DNA from: Pseudoalteromonas aliena SW19
Lineage (GTDB): Bacteria; Pseudomonadota; Gammaproteobacteria; Enterobacterales; Alteromonadaceae
Direction: 5' to 3'
Assembly: GCF_014905615.1 (NCBI RefSeq)
Contig: NZ_AQGU01000026.1
Span: 124,001 to 188,000, forward strand
DNA length: 64,000 bases
Below are positions 36,470 to 45,417 of the stretch, in pieces. The position numbers and the translations under genes are program-made. Position 1 is the stretch's first letter. Every line of letters begins with the position of its first letter. The notes beneath the pieces are model-generated. The model saw nothing but the letters and a program-made list of their open reading frames with translations. It searched no databases and was not told where the DNA came from.

Positions 36470-37516
36470 TTACATGAATGCTGTTTTTTTAAATACATTA
36501 CTAACCATTTCATCAAGCTTGCCACTTTGAATAGATCTTAACTTTTTGTGAGCCCTATTATTTTGATAGTAAAAAGGCTCATAACTAGGGATTTCAGCGT
36601 ATAACTTGCTAATATAGATGGCCTCGTTGTAAGCATCAAATACTGAAATACGATACTTTTTAGCAAGCCCTTTGAGTATTTTATCAACTAGCACATCGAG
36701 GCTAATATTAGGTTTTAAGCTTTGAAAAGCTTTTAGCTTGATAAGTTTATCAATCGCACTGTAAGCTAACGTGAGTCGCCGATCTTCTTGAGGCATAGCT
36801 ATGCCATTAATATCTTGGCAACCACTATCAAAAAACGACTGGTATAAAGTAGTACAATCACAGGCAAAGTGCTTTTCAAGGTAACTAAACACAATATCTC
36901 GTTGCTTTACTTGCTGCTGGCTCCTTTTACCTTTGCTTAAATTAACGCCGATGTATTTTGCTAAACTTTGGGTAGCTTTATGCTCAGATATGACTAATTT
37001 TGGATTTAGATACATTCTAAGTAACAAGTCTATACTTGAAATAATACTCCAAGCATCAAAAGTACTATAAGCCTCCTTCGAGACTACTATTTGATACAGC
37101 TCTTTAGCCACACGTTGATACGTTAGAGTTTTTAACTGCCTTACCTTGGCAACTTTCTCATTTCTTAAGGCAATCCCTTGATGATACATCAGGCTTTTCG
37201 AATAGCGATTCAGTGCATTTAGTTCACCAATAAGCTCACCTAACGCTAAAAAGTCTGAAGGCCGCAACTCTTCGTTTGCGTCAACGGCATCATATAGTTT
37301 ATCGAGCTTAGTCTTTATCTCTGTACGAGTAATGCCAAGCATATGCAACTCATCAAAGACTGTTAAAGCAGTATTGTCTTCAATGGTTAATAGTGAATGA
37401 CTAAGCTTATCTAAAAATGCTAACAAAGAGCCTGACTCTATAAGTTCTTTATCGTTTGAAATTAGACTAGCAGTAGTAATATCAAGGGCATTGAATTGAG
37501 ATAGCTTGTCAAACAC
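36470..37516 (-). CDS. Unknown 348-residue protein coupled to the integrase
   Basis: Not recognised. The protein is soluble and almost entirely helical, with Leu-rich segments (LLAFLDKLSHSLLT, LIGELNALNRYSKSLM) and a basic C-terminus. The start lies 8 bases inside the integrase gene, so the two are translated together. In E. coli CP4-57 the gene next to intA, yfjH, holds the same position, but I cannot show homology. A role in integration or excision is suggested only by position. Confidence 0.6.
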   Translation of the reverse strand: MFDKLSQFNALDITTASLISNDKELIESGSLLAFLDKLSHSLLTIEDNTALTVFDELHMLGITRTEIKTKLDKLYDAVDANEELRPSDFLALGELIGELNALNRYSKSLMYHQGIALRNEKVAKVRQLKTLTYQRVAKELYQIVVSKEAYSTFDAWSIISSIDLLLRMYLNPKLVISEHKATQSLAKYIGVNLSKGKRSQQQVKQRDIVFSYLEKHFACDCTTLYQSFFDSGCQDINGIAMPQEDRRLTLAYSAIDKLIKLKAFQSLKPNISLDVLVDKILKGLAKKYRISVFDAYNEAIYISKLYAEIPSYEPFYYQNNRAHKKLRSIQSGKLDEMVSNVFKKTAFM

Positions 37517-38720
37517 TCGCTGCCACCTTAGCTTTATTGATATAATCGCTCCACCAGCTCATTACTTCTCTTCGGTTTTCAACATACTCTGCACGATTAT
37601 AAGCAGCTCTAATTTCGTTTTTCTCTTGGTGAGCCAATGCAACTTCTATTAATTCTGAATCAAACAGTTTAGTTTCATTTAATATTGTACTAGCAAGTGA
37701 TCTGAGGCCATGAGCAACCAACTCACCTTTAAAACCCATGCGCTTAATTGCAGCATTAGCAGTTTGAGAATTAGTATGACTTCTTGGTTCTCTGTCGGCA
37801 GGAAAAATATACTGGCGATGACCACTTACAGGCTTCATTATTTCGAGTATACGTAATGTACTTGGCGTTAACGGTACTTTATGGCTTTTCGACATTTTCA
37901 TTTTTTCTGCGGGTAATATCCATACCTTGCTTTCAAAATCTATTTCAGACCACTCAGCCATAGCAGCTTCACTAGGCCTTACCATTGTATGCAGTTGCCA
38001 TTCGATTAAGCACCGAGTTGTAAACTTAATACTTGCTCTTGAAAGAGCCTCCATAAACTCAGGTAACCTTTCACTGCCTATAGTGGCCATAGACTTTTTG
38101 ATCGGAGTTTGAAACGCAGCTTTAATACCCGCCAAAGAGTTATGCTCTACGACTCCTGTATTAACCGCATAAACCATGATCTCATTTAAACGCTGGCATA
38201 ACCTTTTTACAGTTTCAAGCGCCCCCTTGGCTGCAATAGGCTTAATAGTATCGATAGCGAGCTTTGCCGTTAGACCACTTAAAGGACGTTGGCCTAAAGT
38301 AGGGAATATATGCCTTTCAAGTGAGTTCCACACATCTTCTGCGTAATTAGGTGAAACCGTACTCCTCTTAAGCTCAAACCAGTCGAGCGCTACTTTCTCT
38401 AATGTATTTAAACGTGATTGAGTCTCTTGAGTATATTGTTGCTCTTTGTACTCTTTTGGGTCTATTTCATTAGCAAGAAGCCCGCGAGCCTCTTCTCTTT
38501 TTGCTCTAGCAGCGGCAAGGGTAATTTGAGGGTACTGCCCAAAAGAGAGGTTAGTTCTTTTTTTAGTGAATGGTCTGTAGTACTTAAATAACCAACTTTT
38601 AGTACCATTAGGCCTTATTGATAACTGAAGTCCACTACCATCAGAAAGTGAGTATTCCTTTTCCTTAGGCTTAGCTTGTTTAATTTGGGTATCGTTGAGG
38701 GGTTTTACAGTTCTGGCCAT
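37509..38720 (-). CDS. intA: P4-type tyrosine integrase of the ssrA island
   Basis: Catalyses integration and excision between the island and ssrA. The 403 residues have an N-terminal DUF4102 arm-binding domain (LSDGSGLQLSIRPNGTKSW), a core-binding SAM-like domain (about 95-200) and a catalytic domain with R248 (TMVRPSEA), H337 and R340 (HGLRS), H364 (LAHQEK) and nucleophile Y374 (AAYNRAEY). All expected residues are present, so it should be active. It reads away from ssrA, 217 bases from the attachment core, with repeat sites for arm binding in the gap. Confidence 0.95.
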   Translation of the reverse strand: MARTVKPLNDTQIKQAKPKEKEYSLSDGSGLQLSIRPNGTKSWLFKYYRPFTKKRTNLSFGQYPQITLAAARAKREEARGLLANEIDPKEYKEQQYTQETQSRLNTLEKVALDWFELKRSTVSPNYAEDVWNSLERHIFPTLGQRPLSGLTAKLAIDTIKPIAAKGALETVKRLCQRLNEIMVYAVNTGVVEHNSLAGIKAAFQTPIKKSMATIGSERLPEFMEALSRASIKFTTRCLIEWQLHTMVRPSEAAMAEWSEIDFESKVWILPAEKMKMSKSHKVPLTPSTLRILEIMKPVSGHRQYIFPADREPRSHTNSQTANAAIKRMGFKGELVAHGLRSLASTILNETKLFDSELIEVALAHQEKNEIRAAYNRAEYVENRREVMSWWSDYINKAKVAASV

Positions 38721-38768
38721 TTATTTTATATATACCATGCTCTAGCCCTGTGAATTCAAGGCTTTCTT

Positions 38769-38780
38769 ATTTTTAGTACC
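38769..38780 (-). repeat. Inverted copy of the arm-type repeat unit
   Basis: ATTTTTAGTACC is the exact inverse of GGTACTAAAAAT found at 38819-38830 and 20189-20200. It lies between the integrase start and the attachment core. Confidence 0.5.
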
Positions 38781-38806
38781 ACAGCATTTTCACAAGTGAG
38801 GGCTTT

Positions 38807-38830
38807 GGTACTAACCATGGTACTAAAAAT
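38807..38830. repeat. Putative integrase arm-type repeat, proximal arm
   Basis: GGTACTAACCATGGTACTAAAAAT, with two GGTACTA units 12 bases apart, matches the distal-arm copy at 20177-20200 in 21 of 24 positions. It lies 105 bases inside the attachment core, in the integrase promoter region, so integrase binding might also repress its own gene. Confidence 0.6.
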
Positions 38831-38870
38831 ACTGGACGTAGGTAAACATCTTGGGATATTACAGGCAATA

Positions 38871-38904
38871 AAAAACCCGCTAACCTATGTGGCTAGCGGG
38901 TTTC
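38871..38904 (-). terminator. Terminator for ssrA supplied by the island
   Basis: AAACCCGCTA / TAGCGGGTTT hairpin followed on the minus strand by a T run. It lies 34 bases past the mature tmRNA end, inside the island. Confidence 0.8.
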
Positions 38905-38935
38905 CTGTATCTGTTCGGATGTTATCGAACAGCAA

Positions 38936-38952
38936 ATTGGTGGAGCTGGGGG
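38936..38952. repeat. Proximal attachment site in the tmRNA 3' end
   Basis: ATTGGTGGAGCTGGGGG, identical to 20096-20112. On the minus strand it covers the CCA end and acceptor stem of the tmRNA, so integration restores an intact ssrA gene. Confidence 0.92.
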
Positions 38953-39294
38953 GATTTGAACCCCCGTCCGAAAAGCCTCGACCGTCGGTACTACATGTTT
39001 AGTATCGTCATTTAATTAACCTTTAGATCTCGGACGAACACGATAAATAAAGGCGAGGCCGCTTAGTTTTAGCGCTTCAACCCCGGCCAGGGTTTCCGTC
39101 GCGATCAGGTGTTAGGGTGACACTCCAAAATCCAGTCCACAAGAATACATGGAAGGAGCGCTAGCTAGCCTAAGCTGCTAGAGAGTAGTTATCGTCGTTT
39201 GCGATTACTTTAGGTTGCGGCTGTTTAACGAGGCAAACCGCACCTCGACATGCACCTTGGGCGTCTTGAATTCCGTCGAATCCTAATCAGCCCC
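38938..39294 (-). ncRNA. ssrA: Transfer-messenger RNA (tmRNA)
   Basis: Rescues stalled ribosomes and tags the unfinished protein for proteolysis. The minus strand begins GGGGCTGATTAGGATTCGAC, the conserved tmRNA 5' end, and closes with GGGGTTCAAATC and an acceptor stem ending GCTCCACCA, for about 357 nt. The tag frame at 39170-39202 reads GCA AAC GAC GAT AAC TAC TCT CTA GCA GCT TAG, giving ANDDNYSLAA. E. coli has ANDENYALAA. The tRNA-like T-arm (GGTTCAAATCC) is present. The 3' end is the integration site of the island and is intact. Confidence 0.97.
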
Positions 39295-39327
39295 TGAATT
39301 AGTAAACTCAATTCAGAGCGTGCGAGC

Positions 39328-39357
39328 AGTATAACTGAGTAAAGTGCTGATACTCAA
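39328..39357 (-). promoter_or_regulatory. Candidate ssrA promoter
   Basis: Minus strand TTGAGT, 18 bases, TATACT. It lies 33 bases before the mature 5' end, so a short leader would be removed by RNase P, as for other tmRNAs. Confidence 0.45.
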
Positions 39358-39558
39358 GAGGTAACACACTTTTATTTTAGTTATTATAAAAACGGCGTAT
39401 TAAACACACATTCTCGCCTTATATCACAAAGTGCTTAAACAACATTTGCTTAACATAACAACGCTGTTATGCTCAAATAGAGAGCTATTTAGTGTAATAA
39501 AAAATAAACGCGTTGAATACTATAAAAATAATACACATATTGAGTGGGGAATAAATGA

Positions 39559-41184
39559 ATGTCGGTTTTTTCATTTGATGAAAAAACAGGGAGTTTGTCT
39601 TTAATAAAGCACCCTGTCGATAGTGGTTTTCCGACCAGTGGCACAGAGCTAATCGAGTTATTTGAACAATCTTCATATTGTGATTTCGAGGTTATTTCAG
39701 CCAACATAGGCAAGCTTTTTGCACAAAGTGAAAATTATCAAGAAGAGTCGTTAGTTATTGCTAAGGCTATTAACGCGTCTATTGTAATTAATATTGATGA
39801 AAAAAACATGCTTGCAGAGGCGACTATCACGACAGCGAAAGGGGGAGCTTTACTATCGATGGAAGACGCACAAAAAGCGCTTGCCGATGTTGGTGTAAAA
39901 AAAGGGATTAGCCCCAGAGCGCTTGATACATTTTTAGGTCAACAACTTGAGCAACCGGCTGGGAGCGTGTATAGCGCCATAGTTGCCCACGGACGAAACC
40001 CTAAAAAAGGCAGTGACGCAAAATTTGTTCGCTTATGCTCAACAGCTCAAGACCGTGTTCTTAGCCCACAAGCTACAGAAGGCGGCAAAGTTGATATGAA
40101 AGATCTCGGTGCTATTATCACCGTTAAACCGGGTATGGCGTTAATGCAGCGCGTAGCTGCAACTTATGGTGAAGATGGCTACACGGTGTTTGGGGATTTA
40201 ATACCAGCAAACCCTGGAAACGAATACCAACTACAGCCTTTTGAAGGCACGAAAATTGATCCCAACAATCCAAACATGTTAATTGCAGATAGCAAAGGTG
40301 TGCCTGTTGCCCTTCCCCATGGTATGCGTGTTGATGATGTTTTATGTTTTGATAATGTGGATGTTAGCACCGGACATGTTGACTTTGATGGCAGTGTTAT
40401 TATTAGCGGTGATATTAAAGATGGCATGCGCGTAAAAGCAAATGGCGATATTACTGTCTTAGGATTTGTTGAGTCTGGCATCGTTGAAAGTAAAAGTGCT
40501 GTAACAATTATGCAAGGTGCGATTGGCCGAAAACGTGAAAACGATGATGCTTTTACATGCCAAATTATAGCCCAGCGAACAATTTCGATTACTTATGCAC
40601 AGTACTGCGATATAAAAACAGAGCAAGATCTATTTATTGAGCGCCAAGCTCTTCATTGCGATTTAAGTGCTCGGCGGTTAATACGTGTTGGTAAAGCAGA
40701 TGATCCTCAAGGGAAGATTATAGGCGGCAATATTTTAGATGCAATTCGCGTTGAAACTGGTGAATTAGGCGCTCCTGCGGGTATAAAAACGCGCGTTCTA
40801 TTAGCGCAAAACTGGTTCGAACTTCGTGATAAACAAATCCAAATTGCTGACTTTGAAAAAGTACTGGCGAGTAAATCCGCGTCATTAGAACAAGCGCGAG
40901 ACAAAGCAAAAAAAATACCATCAGCTGCCCAACGACAATTATTTTTAGATAAAATAACGGCCAATGAACAGCAAATACAAGCCCGTGCAGCAAATGTTCA
41001 GCGACAAAAAAAGCTTATTAAACAAAAGATAGCTCGGCTATTAGCAACAAGCCGCTTAAAGGTTAATGAGCTAATGTACCCAGGCGTAGAGCTTAAAATA
41101 GCGAAAGAGACTATGCAGTTTGCCCGTATTTATCCGCCCCATATGATTCACCTAAGCGAAGGCAAAATTACTCTGTCGTTTTAG
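39559..41184 (+). CDS. FapA-like DUF342 protein
   Basis: A 541-residue cytosolic protein. The DUF342 region (about 100-390) is a repetitive beta-structure rich in Gly, Asp and Val ([19 protein letters not shown]). A coiled coil follows at about 425-500 ([20 protein letters not shown]). In Vibrio and other polar-flagellate bacteria, FapA proteins take part in flagellar assembly or polar placement, and in Gram-positives related proteins act at the cell surface; the role here is inferred. It converges with rnt and overlaps its 3' end by 17 bases. Confidence 0.8.
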   Translation: MSVFSFDEKTGSLSLIKHPVDSGFPTSGTELIELFEQSSYCDFEVISANIGKLFAQSENYQEESLVIAKAINASIVINIDEKNMLAEATITTAKGGALLSMEDAQKALADVGVKKGISPRALDTFLGQQLEQPAGSVYSAIVAHGRNPKKGSDAKFVRLCSTAQDRVLSPQATEGGKVDMKDLGAIITVKPGMALMQRVAATYGEDGYTVFGDLIPANPGNEYQLQPFEGTKIDPNNPNMLIADSKGVPVALPHGMRVDDVLCFDNVDVSTGHVDFDGSVIISGDIKDGMRVKANGDITVLGFVESGIVESKSAVTIMQGAIGRKRENDDAFTCQIIAQRTISITYAQYCDIKTEQDLFIERQALHCDLSARRLIRVGKADDPQGKIIGGNILDAIRVETGELGAPAGIKTRVLLAQNWFELRDKQIQIADFEKVLASKSASLEQARDKAKKIPSAAQRQLFLDKITANEQQIQARAANVQRQKKLIKQKIARLLATSRLKVNELMYPGVELKIAKETMQFARIYPPHMIHLSEGKITLSF

Positions 41185-41863
41185 TGCTCTCATTAATATC
41201 ATCTGCTTGTGGCTCGTCATCGTTATCCTGAGCTTCTGCTAATGGCCAACCACCGAGCTGCTGCCAACGATTTACGATAAAGCAATATAGTTCAGCAGTA
41301 CGCTCCGTATCGTAAAGTGCTGAATGCGCTTGGCTATTATCAAACTCAATACCTGCAGCACGGCATGCTTTAGCCAGTACAGTTTGCCCTAAAGCTAATC
41401 CTGCAAGTGTTGTTGTATCAAAACTGACAAACGGATGAAACGGCGTACGTTTAATATTATTACGCTCTATTGCTGCATTTAAAAAGCCATGATCAAACGC
41501 GGCGTTATGCGCCACTATTACTGAGCGCTGACAACCCGCTGCTTTTTGTGCTTTGCGCACAACTTTACAAATTTCTTTTATTACTTCGTCTTCAGCGACA
41601 GCACCACGCAGCGGTGAGAATGGATCAATACCGTTAAATTCTATAGCAGCTTGTTCTATATTAGCGCCTTCAAAAGGCTCAACATGAAAATGCACTGTAT
41701 GGTCTATGCTAAGCAACCCTTCGTCATCCATTTTTAAAACAGAAACAGCTATTTCTAATAAAGCGTCGGTATTTTTGTTAAACCCTGCTGTTTCAACATC
41801 AATAACCACTGGGAAAAAGCCGCGAAAGCGTTTTGCGAAAAGTGTTTGCTCAGTATTTGCCAT
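41168..41863 (-). CDS. rnt: Ribonuclease T
   Basis: A DEDDh 3'-5' exoribonuclease that trims tRNA and other stable RNA ends. Exo I is VIDVETAGF, exo II is HNAAFDHGF and exo III is HSALYD. The longest frame opens at a GTG at 41929, but family members begin close to RFRGFFPVV. The ATG at 41863 ([15 protein letters not shown]) is therefore preferred, giving 231 residues, plus a short acidic tail (DDEPQADD). It is divergent from motY, the same pairing described in Vibrio, with the intergenic region holding both promoters. Confidence 0.93.
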   Translation of the reverse strand: MANTEQTLFAKRFRGFFPVVIDVETAGFNKNTDALLEIAVSVLKMDDEGLLSIDHTVHFHVEPFEGANIEQAAIEFNGIDPFSPLRGAVAEDEVIKEICKVVRKAQKAAGCQRSVIVAHNAAFDHGFLNAAIERNNIKRTPFHPFVSFDTTTLAGLALGQTVLAKACRAAGIEFDNSQAHSALYDTERTAELYCFIVNRWQQLGGWPLAEAQDNDDEPQADDINESTKTTE

Positions 41864-42028
41864 AGTATTCTTGGTTTGTAGGTATAAGCCCTCTATTATG
41901 TCAAAAGTGAGGGCCTTTCGGCTAGTCACTTACTCGATTAATTATGCCTTAAATTATAGGCATACAATTTGCTTTAAAGTTATAGCTAGCTGAGTGTTAT
42001 TTACTTTAACTGTAATGGCACTGCATTT

Positions 42029-42044
42029 TGCCAAATTATTGGCA
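42029..42044. promoter_or_regulatory. Inverted repeat in the rnt-motY intergenic region
   Basis: TGCCAA-ATTA-TTGGCA, a perfect 6 bp palindrome 26 bases before the motY start codon. It could be an operator or part of the leader. A TGGCAC...TTTGCC match just upstream resembles a sigma-54 site, but the GG-GC spacing is 11 rather than 10. Confidence 0.35.
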
Positions 42045-42069
42045 TGCCCGATTTACTGGAGAATACCCC

Positions 42070-42948
42070 ATGAAGTTTAAGTTGTTATTTATTAGCCTAT
42101 GTATTTGTGAGGTACTGTTAAACAATAGTGCCGATGCTGCTATGCGCCAATATACTGCAAACCAAGATAATTCGAATTGGAATGTAGTTAAAACAACTCG
42201 CTTACAATGCCAATTAAATCATGAAGTTCCATATTATGGCGAGGCCGTATTTAAAGCATCCGCTAGCAAAAACAAAAATCTAACCTTTAATTTAGACATG
42301 GTTGTACGCCCAGACAATTATTCAATTGCAGGGTTAAAAGCGGTTCCCCCTTCTTGGCGTGCTGGTTTGCCGGCTCGTGATATTACCAACATGAAGTTAC
42401 TTAAAAAGTTTGATGGCGAACTTGATAATAGCATCTCGTGGGAAATGCTCACCGAGCTTGAGAAAGGCTTCTACCCTACTTTTTACTACCAAGACTGGCA
42501 AAACAGTGCCGATAAAATTGCCGTTGGCTTATCAAGTGTAAACTTTAAACAAGCGTACTGGGCATTTCTACAATGCCGTGATGAATTGCTTCCTTACAGT
42601 TTTGAAGATATTTCATTTACAGTTATGAACTATAAATCAAACAGCAGTAAATTAACGAAATCATCGCAACAACGCCTAGATCAAATTGCTGAGTATTTAA
42701 AAAATGACGCAACAATTGAATCTATTAGTATTGATTCGTATACAGATAGCTATGGCGGACGTTGGAATAACTTAGATCTTTCGCGTAAACGTGCAAAAAC
42801 AATAAAAGATTATATGGTGAGTTTAGGTGTTGATGAAGCCAAAGTAAAAACAACGGGCTTGGGCGAAAAACGTTTTGTAGACAGCAACGACAACATTTTA
42901 GGACGAGATAAAAACCGTCGTTTGATTATTCAAATAGCTAAAATGTAG
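42070..42948 (+). CDS. motY: MotY-like sodium-driven flagellar motor T-ring protein, OmpA family
   Basis: Forms the periplasmic ring that holds sodium-driven stator units at the polar flagellar motor. The preferred start is ATG 42070 (MKFKLLFI) after GGAG, giving a 292-residue precursor with signal peptide to about SADAA; the longer frame from 42028 lacks a ribosome site. The N-terminal MotY domain is followed by an OmpA-like peptidoglycan-binding domain (about 190-290) with SYTDSYGGRWNNLDLSRKRA and GRDKNRRLIIQI. Its position divergent from rnt matches known Vibrio motY loci. Confidence 0.9.
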   Translation: MKFKLLFISLCICEVLLNNSADAAMRQYTANQDNSNWNVVKTTRLQCQLNHEVPYYGEAVFKASASKNKNLTFNLDMVVRPDNYSIAGLKAVPPSWRAGLPARDITNMKLLKKFDGELDNSISWEMLTELEKGFYPTFYYQDWQNSADKIAVGLSSVNFKQAYWAFLQCRDELLPYSFEDISFTVMNYKSNSSKLTKSSQQRLDQIAEYLKNDATIESISIDSYTDSYGGRWNNLDLSRKRAKTIKDYMVSLGVDEAKVKTTGLGEKRFVDSNDNILGRDKNRRLIIQIAKM

Positions 42949-42962
42949 TCGCTGACAGCACT

Positions 42963-43859
42963 CTAGCTTTTAGCTCGTTGCTTATTACGCTTTAAATATT
43001 TATCACCAAATTGAAATACGCCTAGGCTAATTAAAATAATAACAGCACCAATAATAAGCTCTGTACTAAGTGCTTCATTGTTAAGCCATGCACCAAGCCC
43101 CAGTGCAAAACTCGGTGTAATGAGCGTTGTTAAAGCAACCGTACTGGCATTTAAGTTTTGTAATACATGAAAGTAAGCAAGTGCCCCAATAAGCGAGCCA
43201 AATATACCTAAATAACCAATAGACCAAAGCGACTTTGCACTCCAATTATTTATCTGTAACTCACCATCAACTAACCACCAAGCGATAAAAAATAGCGGTG
43301 TTACAAACACCAATGCGCCAAACGTGGTCGCCATTGGGTGAATGGCTATTTGTACACGCTTTATCATCACACCACTTAAACTAAAAAAGCACACCGCCAT
43401 AAATACATACAACAACCCAAGTCCTTGTGTTTGCGAATGTTGAATTTGGTTATAACTGACAAAATATAAACCAATTAATGCACATGCCAATGCCATTAGC
43501 TTAATAGGACTAAACCTAGCTTCACTTAGCAATTGTTGTGCAAGTAATCCCGACAAAATAGGTGCTAAACCGAACATGAGTGAAATAATGCCCGAAGGAA
43601 CTGTTTTAGCCGCCATATAACTCAATAACATGCCACCAAAAATACCGATGCTCGAATAAAAATAAAGTAAGCACGCATTTTTACTCCAAGGCACTCTAAT
43701 ATTAGTAACAGCAACAATTAAGCCACCTAAAAATAAGCCCACCAGCATACGCATTAGCACCGCAAGTGTAGGCGACACAGTTTCGCTACTCCATACAATA
43801 CCAAGTGGTGTAGTAGACCATATTAGAACCATTAAAAAGTACGATGCTTTAATTGGCAC
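42963..43859 (-). CDS. EamA/DMT-family transporter
   Basis: An inner-membrane permease with about ten membrane segments in two EamA repeats. The longest open frame starts at 43925, but that extension has no ribosome site. A GTG at 43859 (NVPIKASYFLMVLIWST region) follows CAGGA at the right distance and gives about 298 residues, typical for the family. RMLVGLFLGGL and GIISLMFGLAPILSGL are family-like. The substrate is unknown. It ends with a basic tail (KYLKRNKQRAKS). The gene is convergent with motY. Confidence 0.82.
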   Translation of the reverse strand: MPIKASYFLMVLIWSTTPLGIVWSSETVSPTLAVLMRMLVGLFLGGLIVAVTNIRVPWSKNACLLYFYSSIGIFGGMLLSYMAAKTVPSGIISLMFGLAPILSGLLAQQLLSEARFSPIKLMALACALIGLYFVSYNQIQHSQTQGLGLLYVFMAVCFFSLSGVMIKRVQIAIHPMATTFGALVFVTPLFFIAWWLVDGELQINNWSAKSLWSIGYLGIFGSLIGALAYFHVLQNLNASTVALTTLITPSFALGLGAWLNNEALSTELIIGAVIILISLGVFQFGDKYLKRNKQRAKS

Positions 43860-44086
43860 GTTTATTCCTGAGTTATGAATTAGCATAAATGATAAACAAC
43901 AAATTATACCGTTAAACTGTTGCACTTTAACGTATTTAATTGTGTTTCATCAGTTAAAACACGCTTAAAAATACAGTTGTAAATTGAAAGTTACATTTTA
44001 ATTGCAGCCTTTTACCACAAAACTATTTCAGTTTTGAGCAACTAGTTATATCGTGCATACCTCTCTCGAATTATCAGGGTTATTAA

Positions 44087-45289
44087 GTGCTTAAAAATAA
44101 AACAATAGGTAGCATGTTAATTGTTGCAGGAACAACCATTGGAGCCGGAATGCTGGCGCTTCCAATCGCTTCAGCTGGTTTAGGTTTTACCACTGCGCTT
44201 GCGCTCATTGTGTGTAGTTGGTTGCTTATGACCTACACCGCATTGCTCATGTTAGAACTACATCAGTACGCACCACGAGACGCAACTTTAAATACGTTGG
44301 CTAAATTATGGCTTGGTAAAAAAGGTCAATATATTGCTAATTTTTCAATGATATTTTTATTTTATGCTTTGTGTGCTGCGTATATAGCAGGAGGTGGGGC
44401 GCAGCTGCAAGATCGTATAAATTCAGGATTTAACACAAATATTGCACCACAACTTGGCTCTGTCATATTAGCAATTGTTATTGCAAGCGTAGTGACGCTA
44501 GGAACGAGTAAAGTCGATAAATTTAATAGGGTATTGTTTACAATAAAAATTATTGTATTAGGTAGCTTGTTTTATATGCTTTCACCTTATGTGCAAGGTA
44601 AACACCTATTAGAAATGCCTGTAGAGCAAGGCTTACTCCTTTCTGCTATTCCCGTTATATTTACCTCATTTGGGTTTCATGGCTCGATACCTTCGATTGT
44701 TAAATATGTCGGCCTTGACATAAAAGTGCTGCGTAAGGTTATGATTGCAGGTGCAGCACTTCCGTTGGTTATTTATATTTTTTGGCAATTATTAAGCCAA
44801 GGTATTATGAGTCAAGCAAACTTGCTTAACAGCGAAGGGCTCAGTGGCTTTGTAGAAAGTGTGGCGGGCATTGCTCATAACCCCAATGTAGCAATTGCTG
44901 TTAAATTATTTGCAGATCTAGCCCTTGCCACTTCATTTTTAGGCGTAAGCTTAGGTTTATTCGACTTTTTTGCTGATGCATTTAAAAAAGGGGATAATAA
45001 AACAGATCGCATTAAAACAGCATTTATTACCTTTATTCCCCCCTTAGGATTTGCATTATTTTATCCTCAAGGATTTATTATGGCACTCGGTTACGCTGCA
45101 ATTGCATTAGTGGTGCTTGCCGTATTTTTACCTGTTGCAATGGTGTATAAACAACGCATGTCATCAGATAAAACAGGTTATAAAGTAAGAAGCGGTAATG
45201 TAGGCCTTGGAATAGCGGCCGTATGCGGGATAACAATTATAGCAGCGCAGTTTATGCAAATGGCAGGCGTTATACCTGCAATTGGGTAA
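44087..45289 (+). CDS. tyrP: Aromatic amino acid permease (HAAAP family, TyrP/Mtr-like)
   Basis: A proton-coupled importer of tyrosine or tryptophan. The 400 residues have about 11 membrane segments. The family signature at the N-terminus is IVAGTTIGAGMLALPIASAG, and FTSFGFHGSIPSIVKYVG follows mid-protein. It starts at a GTG after CAGGG. TyrP and Mtr cannot be separated with confidence. The gene is followed by repeat B copy 2 and convergent ggt. Confidence 0.88.
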   Translation: MLKNKTIGSMLIVAGTTIGAGMLALPIASAGLGFTTALALIVCSWLLMTYTALLMLELHQYAPRDATLNTLAKLWLGKKGQYIANFSMIFLFYALCAAYIAGGGAQLQDRINSGFNTNIAPQLGSVILAIVIASVVTLGTSKVDKFNRVLFTIKIIVLGSLFYMLSPYVQGKHLLEMPVEQGLLLSAIPVIFTSFGFHGSIPSIVKYVGLDIKVLRKVMIAGAALPLVIYIFWQLLSQGIMSQANLLNSEGLSGFVESVAGIAHNPNVAIAVKLFADLALATSFLGVSLGLFDFFADAFKKGDNKTDRIKTAFITFIPPLGFALFYPQGFIMALGYAAIALVVLAVFLPVAMVYKQRMSSDKTGYKVRSGNVGLGIAAVCGITIIAAQFMQMAGVIPAIG

Positions 45290-45307
45290 CACTGCACTCG
45301 AATAACT

Positions 45308-45413
45308 GGGGCCTGTTTATCTTTCGAGGTTAAATTTTCAGCAGACTGTTTGGTATTTACGCGTTGTTAAATACAACGCATAAATCCCAAATAAAGGTTG
45401 CCCACGTTTAACA
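45308..45413. repeat. Interspersed repeat, family B, copy 2 (partial)
   Basis: GGGCCTGTTTATCTTTCGAGGTTAAATTTTCAGCAG is the reverse complement of the right end of copy 1 (9660-9716), with few changes. An internal hairpin GCGTTGT/ACAACGC follows, and the right end is not recognisable. It sits between the tyrP stop and the convergent ggt stop. Confidence 0.65.
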
Positions 45414-45417
45414 TGGA

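Larger units (their letters stand above)
20096..38952. mobile_element. CP4-57-like integrative island in the 3' end of ssrA, carrying a defence operon
   Basis: About 18.84 kb lies between the two 17 bp direct repeats. It holds, from the ssrA side, a tyrosine integrase, a coupled unknown gene, two AlpA-like regulators, a YfjJ/Gp2-like protein and a small basic protein, then a nine-gene restriction cargo. E. coli CP4-57 also integrates in ssrA and carries intA, alpA and yfjJ in similar order. No structural phage genes are present, so this is an integrative island or phage satellite rather than a phage. Repeats resembling integrase arm sites lie inside both ends. Confidence 0.9.

Noticed and set aside
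20096..38952. Complete prophage in ssrA
   Set aside because: No capsid, portal, tail, terminase large subunit or lysis genes are present between the attachment sites.
42014..42034. Sigma-54 promoter before motY (TGGCAC then TTTGCC)
   Set aside because: The GG to GC spacing is 11 instead of the required 10. Kept only as a remark.
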